DNA of 64,000 bases from assembly GCA_022820645.1 (NCBI GenBank), contig JAJEFD010000006.1:143537-207536 (forward strand). Reading direction: 5' to 3'. Below are positions 57,486 to 64,000 of the stretch, piece by piece (position 1 is the first letter of the stretch; each line of letters starts with the position of its first letter). This stretch comes from Dehalococcoidia bacterium (GTDB lineage: Bacteria > Chloroflexota > Dehalococcoidia > Lucifugimonadales > Australimonadaceae). The notes under the pieces are model-generated. The model searched no databases. It saw only the letters and a list, made by a program, of their open reading frames with translations, and had not been told where the DNA came from. The translations under genes and the position numbers were made by a program.

Positions 57486-58412
57486 CTACCTCGGGGCCAC
57501 CTTGGCCCGTACCCCTGCCGCGAGCTCCGCGCTCTCGGAGACGGAAGTGCCCTCCGGGTCCTCCCACGCGATCTGGCCGCCGAGGCCGTGCTCGATGTTC
57601 CACGTCACCACGTCGAAGCACTTGCCCGTCACTTCGGTCGACGCGTCCTGTTTCGCCAGGAAGAGCGCCAGCGGCACCATGTGGTCGGCCCGCAGCGGCA
57701 GTGGCGCGTTCGGGTTGCCCATGCCCATCTCACGGCGCGCGATGTTCTGCTCGTCGAACCCGGTCGTGCGCGTGTGCCCGGGGATCATCAGGTTCACCGC
57801 CACGTTGTCGGAACGTATCTCGTCCGCCAGGTAGAACATCATCGTGAGCAGCGCGGCCTTCGTCGACTGGTACGGCATCTCGCGGCTGTTCGGGCGGAGC
57901 GCCTTGTACGCGCCGCCGTACGAGTGGTGAAGCGCACCGCTGCTGATGATGGAGACGACGCTGCCGGAGCGCTGCTGGATCATCGGCCGGATGAAGCGAC
58001 GCGTCACCTTGAGCGCGCCGAACACGTTGACCGCGAACGCCTGCTCCCAGTCCTCGTCGCTCGTCTCCAGCGTCGTGATGCGTCCCGTCGGCGGGTAGAG
58101 GATGCGCTGCCGCATCGCCGCGTCGTTGATGACCACGTCGCACGTGCCCCACTTCGCAATCGTCTCCTCGTACGCCGCGTCGATCTGCGCGCCGTTCGCG
58201 ACGTCCACCGTCGCCACGATCACGTCGTCGGGGCGGGAGCGCAGGCTGTCCAGGAACTCGGTGTCCCTGTCGCTGGAGAACCCCGTCGGCTCCCACGACA
58301 GGTCCATCGCCACCACCTTCGCGCCTTCCGCCAGGAACGCCTGTGTGAATGCACGGCCCATCCCTCGTGCCGCGCCCGTTATCGCCACAACCTTGCCTGC
58401 CAGTTCGCTCAT
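57486..58412 (-). CDS. Short-chain dehydrogenase/reductase (SDR)
   Basis: The ATG at 58412, 7 nt after GAGGAG, gives 308 residues. The cofactor site is TGAARGMGRAFTQ (12-24), with Ser157/158, Tyr181 and Lys185 (YQSTK). The stretch between serine and tyrosine is about ten residues longer than usual, and the C-terminal tail (WNIEHGLGGQIAW) is extended. NDAAM replaces NNAG. These point to a divergent SDR sub-family. Substrate unknown. Confidence 0.88.
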   Translation of the reverse strand: MSELAGKVVAITGAARGMGRAFTQAFLAEGAKVVAMDLSWEPTGFSSDRDTEFLDSLRSRPDDVIVATVDVANGAQIDAAYEETIAKWGTCDVVINDAAMRQRILYPPTGRITTLETSDEDWEQAFAVNVFGALKVTRRFIRPMIQQRSGSVVSIISSGALHHSYGGAYKALRPNSREMPYQSTKAALLTMMFYLADEIRSDNVAVNLMIPGHTRTTGFDEQNIARREMGMGNPNAPLPLRADHMVPLALFLAKQDASTEVTGKCFDVVTWNIEHGLGGQIAWEDPEGTSVSESAELAAGVRAKVAPR

Positions 58413-58518
58413 CTCTTCACTCCTCGGGTACCGCCCTGGACACGCGCGCCAGGCGGAAGATGCGCCAATCATACTCCGTGTGCCGGTGGGACGCTCGCCC
58501 CGCGTGCCCGATAATGGT

Positions 58519-59307
58519 ATGGGCGGACATAACCGCCCGCAGGCGGTGATCGTGAAGGTATTCGGCAAACGCATCGGGCTAGGGAACGGCACGGCGGCGG
58601 ACGTTGCCCGCTTCCTGCGGGGGCCGGACCGCCGCAGGCGCGAGTTACGGCAGGCCGCAAGCGTCTTCCGCGAGATGATCGGCGGCTTCCGCGCGCTGCA
58701 CTTCGTCGGCCCGTGCGTCACCGTATTCGGCTCGGCGCGAACGCCGGAGGAGAGCCCCTACTACCGCCTCGGCATGGAGGTGGGTGGCGCGCTCGCGGAC
58801 GCCGGGTTCACCGTCATGACCGGCGGGGGCCCCGGCATCATGGAAGCGGCGAGCCGGGGCGCGAAGGAAGCGGGCGGGCGGACCGTCGGTTGCACCATCC
58901 GCATCGACATGGAAGAGGACGCCAACGCCTACCTGGACACTTGCAAGGAGTTCAACTACTTCTTCGTCCGCAAGGTCATGCTCGTCAAGTACTCCTACGG
59001 CTTCATCGTCATGCCCGGCGGCTACGGCACGCTCGACGAGGTGTTCGAGACCGCGACGCTCGTGCAGACGAACAAGATCGCCGACTTCCCCATCGTCCTC
59101 ATGGGCGCTAACTTCTGGCAGCCGATGCTCGGCTTCATCGAGGAAACGCTCCTCGCCCAGAACATGATCGACCCCGAGGACTTCGCCGCCATCACCGTCA
59201 CCGACGACGCCCGTGAAGCCGCGGCGCTCATCCGCGACGCCGCCGTCCGCAGCCACGGCGAACACTTCGACGAGATCCTCCACCGCAACCGCCTCTTGTT
59301 CGAGTAG
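58519..59307 (+). CDS. LOG-family protein (TIGR00730-like)
   Basis: From the ATG at 58519 the protein has 262 residues; GTG starts at 58546 and 58552 are also possible, and none has a strong ribosome site. The family motifs are GGGPGIMEAA (102-111), the Arg151-Lys pair, and PGGYGTLDE (166-174). LOG proteins release the free base from cytokinin nucleotides or similar nucleoside monophosphates, and many were once named lysine decarboxylases. The genuine substrate here is not known. It diverges from the SDR gene. Confidence 0.88.
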   Translation: MGGHNRPQAVIVKVFGKRIGLGNGTAADVARFLRGPDRRRRELRQAASVFREMIGGFRALHFVGPCVTVFGSARTPEESPYYRLGMEVGGALADAGFTVMTGGGPGIMEAASRGAKEAGGRTVGCTIRIDMEEDANAYLDTCKEFNYFFVRKVMLVKYSYGFIVMPGGYGTLDEVFETATLVQTNKIADFPIVLMGANFWQPMLGFIEETLLAQNMIDPEDFAAITVTDDAREAAALIRDAAVRSHGEHFDEILHRNRLLFE

Positions 59308-59315
59308 GGGCTTGC

Positions 59316-60461
59316 CTAGTCCGGCAGGTAGCTCGGGAAGCCGTACAGCGCGACGCAGTTGTCGTGCACGATCTTCCGCATGTCCTCCTGCGCCTCCGGC
59401 CCCGCGAAGTCGCGCTCGATGAACTCGCGGGACTTCGGCCACGTCGACGCCGCGTGCGGATAGTCCGACGACCACATCACCCGGTCCACGCCGATGTCCT
59501 TCCGGTACTGGATCCCCACCTCGTCGTCGATGTACGTGACGTACACCTGGCGGGCGAAGTACTCCGTCGGCTTCATGCTGAGGGGCGTCGAGAAGCCGCC
59601 CCGCCTGCTCGAACCGGTCCCTACCGTACCGTTGATCCGGCCAAGCCAGAACGGCACCCAGCCGACGCCGTACTCGGCGGAGATAACGTTGAGCGTCGGG
59701 AACCGCTCCAGCACACCGGACGCGATGATGACCGCGATCGACTTCTGCACCTCGTGCGCCGCGATGATCGGCCGCAGCACCCGGTTCTCCCGACCGAACT
59801 CGTACCGGGGGCGCTCCATGCCCGTAGGCGGGTGGAGGCTGAGAGGCATCCCCAGCTCTTCCGCCTTGCTCCAGAAGACGTCGTACATGTCCAGGTGGTA
59901 CGGCTGGTCCTCCGGCGGCGAGGCCCAGATCATCGCCCCGCTCAGCCCCATCTTCGCGCACCGCTCCAACTCCTCCGCGCCGAGTTTGGGGTCGTACAGC
60001 GAGATCAGCGCCAGCCCCTTCAGCCGGTCGGGAGCGTAGCTGCAGTACTCGGCCAGCCAGTCGTTGTAGACGCGGAAGCACTCCCGCTGCAGCGCCGGGT
60101 CCAGCAGCCAGAAGAGCCGGAAGCCAAGCGTCGTGTACAACACCTCGGCGGCCACGCCGTCGACGGCCATGTCCTTCAGCCGCTCCGCCGGGTCCCATCC
60201 GCCGGGGCGGGCATCGGCGTAGCCGCCGGTCTTCATGAACTCGACCTTCTCCTCGGCGGTGCGGCTCTGCCCTCCCGCGATTCCGACGGCGAGGTCGTGA
60301 GGCTGGTAGCCCTCGTACACCCACCACGCTCCCTGAACGCCGTTGTACTCGTCCTCCACGTGCGGCGCGCGGTCGCGGAACTTCGCGTCCATCCGCGTCG
60401 TCCACAGGTCCAGCGGCTCGCTCATGTGAGAGTCCGACGATATGTACCACGCATCTGCCAT
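59316..60461 (-). CDS. Amidohydrolase-2 family protein
   Basis: GAGGAGG at 6-nt spacing selects the ATG at 60461 (MADAWYISSDSHMSEPLDLW), giving 381 residues; the longer frame to 60623 is rejected. SSDSHMSEP gives N-terminal metal ligands, SLHPPTG is mid-protein, and VMWSSDYPHAASTWPKSR carries the C-terminal aspartate, the hallmark of this family. It probably acts on an aromatic carboxylate. It is divergent from the ring-hydroxylating dioxygenase operon, with which it may share control. Confidence 0.9.
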   Translation of the reverse strand: MADAWYISSDSHMSEPLDLWTTRMDAKFRDRAPHVEDEYNGVQGAWWVYEGYQPHDLAVGIAGGQSRTAEEKVEFMKTGGYADARPGGWDPAERLKDMAVDGVAAEVLYTTLGFRLFWLLDPALQRECFRVYNDWLAEYCSYAPDRLKGLALISLYDPKLGAEELERCAKMGLSGAMIWASPPEDQPYHLDMYDVFWSKAEELGMPLSLHPPTGMERPRYEFGRENRVLRPIIAAHEVQKSIAVIIASGVLERFPTLNVISAEYGVGWVPFWLGRINGTVGTGSSRRGGFSTPLSMKPTEYFARQVYVTYIDDEVGIQYRKDIGVDRVMWSSDYPHAASTWPKSREFIERDFAGPEAQEDMRKIVHDNCVALYGFPSYLPD

Positions 60462-60622
60462 CGGCTTCCTCCTCATGGCTGTTGTGTGCTTTGCCCGCAA
60501 TATCCTCCGACCCGACCCCGCCGTCAACTTGCACCCGCTTGCCATCTGATTGACAATCCGCCCTGACTGTAGGAAAACGCCAGAGCGCCCTCGTGGAACG
60601 AGTGCGGCGCAGGAGGACTGCA

Positions 60623-62008
60623 ATGGTCTCGATCATCAGATCACGCGGTGACCGCTCGCTTCGCAGCCTGGTGAACCTCGACGAAGGGCTCATCGCGCGT
60701 GAGATCTACGTCAACGAGGGCATCTACCAGCAGGAACTGGAGCAGATATTCGCCCGCGCGTGGCTCTTCCTCGGCCACGAGAGCCAGGTCCCCAACCCCG
60801 GCGACTTCGTCATCTCCCGCATGGGCGAGGAGGAGATCATCGTCACGCGCGACAGGAAGAACGTCATCCACGCATTCCTGAACACCTGCCGGCACCGCGG
60901 GATGAAGGTCTGCCGCTACGACGACGGCAACACCCTCGTCTTCACCTGCCCCTTCCATGGCTGGTCCTACGACACCGACGGCAGGCTCGTCGGCGTCCCC
61001 CACCACAAGCAGGCCTACCATGAGGAGCTGGACAAGAGCTCCTGGGGCCTGTTCGAGGTCGCCCAGCTCGCCAACTACTACGGCTCCCTCTGGGCCACGT
61101 GGGACCCCAAGGCCCCGTCCTTCGAGGACTACCTCGGCGTCTACGCCCCCACCATCAAGTGGTGCTTCGAGAGCAGCGCAGGCGAGGACAACGGCGTCGA
61201 GCTCTTCAACCCCGCAACCAAGTGGTACATCCCCACCAACTGGAAGTTCCCCGGATTCTCCTTCGACGGCGACAGCGCGCACGGCGCGATGACCCACCGC
61301 TCCGTCAACGTCGCCGCCATCGGCCCGCAGGGCGATCTGCAGGGCGGCAGCCGCAGCGGCATGCGGGCCCCCTTCCCCGCCACGTCCTACGAGATGCAGC
61401 TACCCGAGCTCGGCCACGGCGGGCACAACTACATGTACGAGCAGCCCGGCACGCCGGAGTACATGGACACCTGGCAGACCGAGCCGCCCGAGGTCGACGC
61501 CTACTACCGCGAGCAGCGGGAGAAGAAGCAGGCCCGCTACAAGGACACCTACCTCCACGCCGGCAACGGCGGCACCGCCCTCGTCTGGCCCAACGTCAAC
61601 ATCCAGCCGCACCGCATCCTCATCTGGCACCCCCACGGCGTCGGCGTCACCGAGTCCTGGCGGCAGTACCCTGTCGACAAGAACGCCCCCAAGGTCGTGA
61701 AGGACGCCCAGCGCCGCTACATGATGCGCTACGGCGGCCCCACCGGACTCACCGAGTCCGACGACATGGAGAACTGGAACTACGCCTTCCCCGCCAGCCT
61801 CGGCACCATCGCCCAGCGCCTTCCCTACAACTTCCAGATGGGCCTCGGCCACGACTTCACCGACGAGCGATTCCCCGGCATGACCTTCACCTTCCGCATC
61901 GCCGAGGCCAACCAGCGCGCCCGCCTCCGCCGGTGGATCGAGTTCATGGAAGCCTCCAGCTGGGACGACATCTACCCCGTCCACCCGAAGAAGAACACGG
62001 AGCGCTGA
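60623..62008 (+). CDS. Aromatic ring-hydroxylating dioxygenase, alpha subunit
   Basis: AGGAGG at 6-nt spacing selects the ATG at 60623, giving 461 residues. Rieske ligands are Cys89, His91, Cys109 and His112 (NTCRHRGMKVC...TCPFHGW); the 17-residue gap is that of multi-subunit dioxygenases. The catalytic iron triad is Asp217, His220 and His225 in DGDSAHGAMTH. It differs from the six single-component enzymes and is followed by its beta subunit. Together they form a hetero-oligomer that adds both atoms of O2 to an aromatic ring; the reductase partner is not in the window. Confidence 0.93.
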   Translation: MVSIIRSRGDRSLRSLVNLDEGLIAREIYVNEGIYQQELEQIFARAWLFLGHESQVPNPGDFVISRMGEEEIIVTRDRKNVIHAFLNTCRHRGMKVCRYDDGNTLVFTCPFHGWSYDTDGRLVGVPHHKQAYHEELDKSSWGLFEVAQLANYYGSLWATWDPKAPSFEDYLGVYAPTIKWCFESSAGEDNGVELFNPATKWYIPTNWKFPGFSFDGDSAHGAMTHRSVNVAAIGPQGDLQGGSRSGMRAPFPATSYEMQLPELGHGGHNYMYEQPGTPEYMDTWQTEPPEVDAYYREQREKKQARYKDTYLHAGNGGTALVWPNVNIQPHRILIWHPHGVGVTESWRQYPVDKNAPKVVKDAQRRYMMRYGGPTGLTESDDMENWNYAFPASLGTIAQRLPYNFQMGLGHDFTDERFPGMTFTFRIAEANQRARLRRWIEFMEASSWDDIYPVHPKKNTER

Positions 62009-62045
62009 TAGGGAAGCGGGGCCTGAACCTGACAGGAGGAACGCC

Positions 62046-62897
62046 ATGACGACCGGACGCCCGGACCAGAAGGGCGAAGAGCTCATCAACGTCAATAACA
62101 CCGTTATCCTCACCAATCTGCCCATCGGGCAGCGGATGAAACTGCGCGACGGCTCCGTCGCCGACGTCACCGCCAACCCCCGCGACGGCGGATGGGTCCG
62201 CGCCCGCTTCGTCGAGTCCGACACCAACCCTGCCCTCGTCGGGAACGAGGAGATGGTCTTCGCCACCGACGTCGTCGGCCTCATCGAGAGCCCGGACACC
62301 ACCCCGTTCGAAGCCGTCGACACCGGCCCGGAGCGCTCCGCCGGCCTCGCCCGGCCCGTCACCATCACGACGCCCGAGCAGACCCTCGAGCGCCTCCTCT
62401 TCGAGCGCGAGATCGAGCGCTTCCTCTACCGCGAGGCCGAACTCCTCGACGACCGCCGCTTCAACGACTGGATCGAGCTCGTCGCCGAGGACACCCACTA
62501 CCACATGCCCGTCCGCCGCAACGTCAAGTTCGGCGAGCAGCACCGCGAGAACACCGACCCCGAGTCCGAGATATCGTGGTTCGACGAGGGCAAGCGCACG
62601 CTCGCCGGTCGCGTCCGCCAGATCAACACCGGCCTCCACTGGGCCGAGGAGCCCTTCTCCCGCGTCCGCCACGTCATCAGCAACATCCAGGTCGGCGAGG
62701 AGCAGGGCGGCGAGGTCCCCGTCCGCAGCAACTTCTTCGTCTGGACGAACCGCTTGCACGACGAGGTCAACGTCTTCATCGGCGCCCGCCACGACGTTCT
62801 CCGCCGCGACCCCGACACCGGATGGAAGATCGCCCGCCGGCTCATCCTGCTCGACCAGAACGTCCTCCTCTCCAAGGTCATCACCACCTTCTTCTAG
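62046..62897 (+). CDS. Aromatic ring-hydroxylating dioxygenase, beta subunit with N-terminal extension
   Basis: The 283-residue protein contains the cone-shaped beta-subunit fold from about residue 112 (EREIERFLYREAELLDDRRF, WIELVAEDTHYHMPVRR, and RNPDTGWKIARR-like end). Usual beta subunits have about 160-190 residues. The extra 105 N-terminal residues form a separate small beta-rich domain (GQRMKLRDGSVADVTANPRD, NEEMVFATDVVGLIES). No family is recognised for it. AGGAGGAACGCC precedes the ATG. It is 37 nt downstream of the alpha gene. Confidence 0.9.
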   Translation: MTTGRPDQKGEELINVNNTVILTNLPIGQRMKLRDGSVADVTANPRDGGWVRARFVESDTNPALVGNEEMVFATDVVGLIESPDTTPFEAVDTGPERSAGLARPVTITTPEQTLERLLFEREIERFLYREAELLDDRRFNDWIELVAEDTHYHMPVRRNVKFGEQHRENTDPESEISWFDEGKRTLAGRVRQINTGLHWAEEPFSRVRHVISNIQVGEEQGGEVPVRSNFFVWTNRLHDEVNVFIGARHDVLRRDPDTGWKIARRLILLDQNVLLSKVITTFF

Positions 62898-62908
62898 GAG
62901 CCTGTACC

Positions 62909-62935
62909 CGTCATTCCCGCGAAGGCGGGAATCCA
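62909..62935. repeat. Palindromic dispersed repeat
   Basis: CGTCATTCCCGCGAAGGCGG followed by GAATCCA is one copy of the palindromic family seen at 17598, 23390, 24941, 26354 and 63394. Confidence 0.8.
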
Positions 62936-63014
62936 GCCGCGGAAGGGACATCTCCATGCTGAACAGAATGCACAGCGACCATCCTCACTCCGGCCACCCT
63001 TGGGGGCAACGCCG

Positions 63015-63335
63015 ATGACTCTCTCAGCGGAATGGCGCGTCTTCGGCGAGTTCGACGTCGTCCTCGTCGTCGAGGACGGCATCGTGCGCGAGGCGATGAC
63101 CGCCGACCCCGTCATCCTCCACGACTTCCTCACCTCCATGAGCGGCCTTCACTCCTGGCGCAGCGACCACGCCGTCGAGGGTGAGAAGGACCGCCCGGAG
63201 CCGTGGGGCGCCCTCGTCATCTCCCGCGCTGAGACCGGCGAGATCATCGACATGGACCCGCAGCGCTTCTGGACCGGCGTCCACATCTGGTTCCGCTCCC
63301 GCGGCGTCGACTACGACACCCCCATCGCCGTCTGA
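63015..63335 (+). CDS. Small protein downstream of the dioxygenase operon (106 aa)
   Basis: The ATG at 63015 gives MTLSAEWRVFGEFDVVLVVE and then an acidic, beta-rich protein with WGALVISRAETGEIIDMDPQ and VHIWFRSRGVDYDTP. It lies 117 nt after the beta-subunit stop, with a palindromic repeat in between, so co-transcription is possible. I do not recognise the family. It may be a partner of the dioxygenase but this rests only on position. Confidence 0.65.
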   Translation: MTLSAEWRVFGEFDVVLVVEDGIVREAMTADPVILHDFLTSMSGLHSWRSDHAVEGEKDRPEPWGALVISRAETGEIIDMDPQRFWTGVHIWFRSRGVDYDTPIAV

Positions 63336-63661
63336 TCCCCTCTCCTGGGGGAGAGGGTTAGGGTGAGGGCCCTGCGGAGGTGCGGCAGGTGCCCGTCATT
63401 CCAGCGAAGGCTGGAATCCAGGTGTAGGGGCGTCCCTCGGGGGCGCCGTGTTCGGCTCCTTCCCCCTCGACGGGGGAAAGCTGGGATGGGGGTGAATGGG
63501 CGGTGGTGCGGAGTGCCTGATCCCCCCCTCCTGAGGGAGAGGGCGGCGCGCTTCAGCGCGCGGGTGAGGGCCCTGCGGAGGGGCTGAGGGGCTGCCTCGT
63601 GTAGGGGCATCCCTTGTGGGTGCCCTCCCGTCGTTCCTATGCAGGCATCTCACTGCCTTGC
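63336..63661. repeat. Intergenic repeat cluster of 326 bp
   Basis: No gene is seen. It contains the C/G-rich hairpin CCCTCTCCTGGGGGAGAGGG (about 63338-63357), the palindrome CGTCATTCCAGCGAAGGCTG followed by GAATCCA (63394-63420), GTAGGGGCGTCCCTCGGGGG followed by CGCC (about 63424-63447), a second hairpin copy near 63526-63543, GGTGAGGGCCCTGCGGAGG twice, and GTAGGGGCATCCCTTGTGGG followed by TGCCC (about 63601-63625). It separates convergent genes. Confidence 0.85.
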
Positions 63662-64000
63662 TCACTGCCAACCCTTCATGCAATCTCCGCTGCGATTGTC
63701 CACGAACAGGTCAAGCCCATTATCCGGCCACGGGGTCTCGTCCTTTCTCTGGAATGCCCGCTGGACCTTCGGCATGACCCTTCTCGCTACCCTCCTCCGA
63801 GGCCATTTGTAGACGGCTGCAAACGAGTCTTCCTCTCCGATGTTGCAGGCCAGCCGTGGCGGTATCAAGTGAGGGTTACGTTCCTGCGGCAACTTGTCAT
63901 AGTCCGGGTGGGTAGGCAAAAGCAGGCCCACAAGTCCGCATCGCTCGTTGTTGCGCCGGTCGATGACGCTGGCCGAGATTTCCCAGTCCACGTGCTTGCG
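63662..64000 (-). CDS. TIR-domain protein, DUF1863/ThsB-like (5' part beyond window end)
   Basis: The minus-strand frame is open to the last base of the window, so the start lies outside; 112 residues are visible. They read RKHVDWEISASVIDRRNNER, then CGLVGLLLPTHPD, IPPRLACNIG, a YKWP motif and PDNGLDLF near the end. This is the C-terminal half of the TIR-like DUF1863 fold (K/R-W/H-V-x-W-E-I helix, LPT strand, PPRL), to which Thoeris ThsB belongs. Those proteins make a cyclic ADP-ribose-type signal from NAD when phage is sensed. No ThsA-like effector is visible in the window. The call rests on pattern recognition of half a domain. Confidence 0.68.
   Translation of the reverse strand, partial: RKHVDWEISASVIDRRNNERCGLVGLLLPTHPDYDKLPQERNPHLIPPRLACNIGEEDSFAAVYKWPRRRVARRVMPKVQRAFQRKDETPWPDNGLDLFVDNRSGDCMKGWQ

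Noticed and set aside
1..64000. tRNA, rRNA, integrase or insertion-sequence transposase
   Set aside because: None could be recognised on either strand. The accessory region near 17-23 kb is inferred from gene content and repeats only.

Overview
This window is GC-rich, gene-dense bacterial DNA with no tRNA, rRNA or CRISPR array that I can see. The gene content points to a Chloroflexota bacterium, most likely an aromatic- or recalcitrant-carbon-degrading lineage of the SAR202/Dehalococcoidia type: many paralogous Rieske oxygenases, luciferase-like flavin oxidoreductases, amidohydrolases, dienelactone hydrolases, Gfo/Idh/MocA dehydrogenases and a CaiB/acyl-CoA dehydrogenase pair, with a DUF5679 zinc ribbon. 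The assignment is inference from gene content, not a phylogeny.

Layout. 0-4.8 kb: the 5' end of a TctC-type solute-binding lipoprotein gene diverges from an Xre-LacI hybrid regulator, then a minus-strand operon (crotonase, flavin monooxygenase, MFS exporter). 4.9-8.0 kb: DinB protein, Rieske oxygenase and Gfo/Idh/MocA dehydrogenase. 8.1-12.6 kb: one giant RCC1-repeat lipoprotein, broken near its 3' end by a 1-nt frameshift. 12.7-17.4 kb: zinc alcohol dehydrogenase with CoxS and CoxM but no CoxL, a nitroreductase, and a second Rieske enzyme. 17.4-18.9 kb: dispersed repeats and an HTH gene pair of unknown function with 10-bp iterons upstream. 18.9-23.1 kb: an accessory island of four coupled genes, with two different PD-(D/E)XK nucleases between two paralogous SAM methyltransferases. 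This is the best candidate for an undescribed, possibly defensive, system. 23.4-33.9 kb: SDRs, a third Rieske plus a second Gfo/Idh/MocA enzyme, a gentisate-dioxygenase-like cupin with a fumarylacetoacetase-fold hydrolase, NIPSNAP, tandem duplicate SDRs and an amidohydrolase. 34.1-39.1 kb: a tripartite tricarboxylate-type transporter (C-A-B order) followed by a fourth Rieske enzyme. 39.1-47.6 kb: MFS transporters, acyl-CoA dehydrogenase, CaiB CoA-transferase, cyclopropane fatty acid synthase and two amidohydrolases. 47.7-53.7 kb: MBL hydrolase, a Phd-PIN toxin-antitoxin pair, two dienelactone hydrolases, a retropepsin-like pair, a flavin monooxygenase and a tandem universal stress protein. 53.7-63.3 kb: two more Rieske enzymes, dienelactone hydrolase, SDR, LOG protein, amidohydrolase and a true alpha/beta ring-hydroxylating dioxygenase. 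The last 340 bases hold the 3' part of a TIR (DUF1863/ThsB-like) gene.

How the parts fit. The single-component Rieske enzymes have the phthalate-dioxygenase (Pht3) architecture. Two of them sit beside Gfo/Idh/MocA enzymes, the family of the phthalate cis-dihydrodiol dehydrogenase Pht4. Hydroxylation and dehydrogenation could feed the cupin and FAH-fold ring-cleavage steps, dienelactone and amidohydrolase steps, and CoA-linked oxidation (CaiB, acyl-CoA dehydrogenase, crotonase), with TctABC and MFS carriers for uptake. No Rieske reductase or ferredoxin gene is visible, so electron supply must be encoded elsewhere. Intergenic gaps are filled by a few families of short palindromic or C-rich repeats that often abut gene ends.
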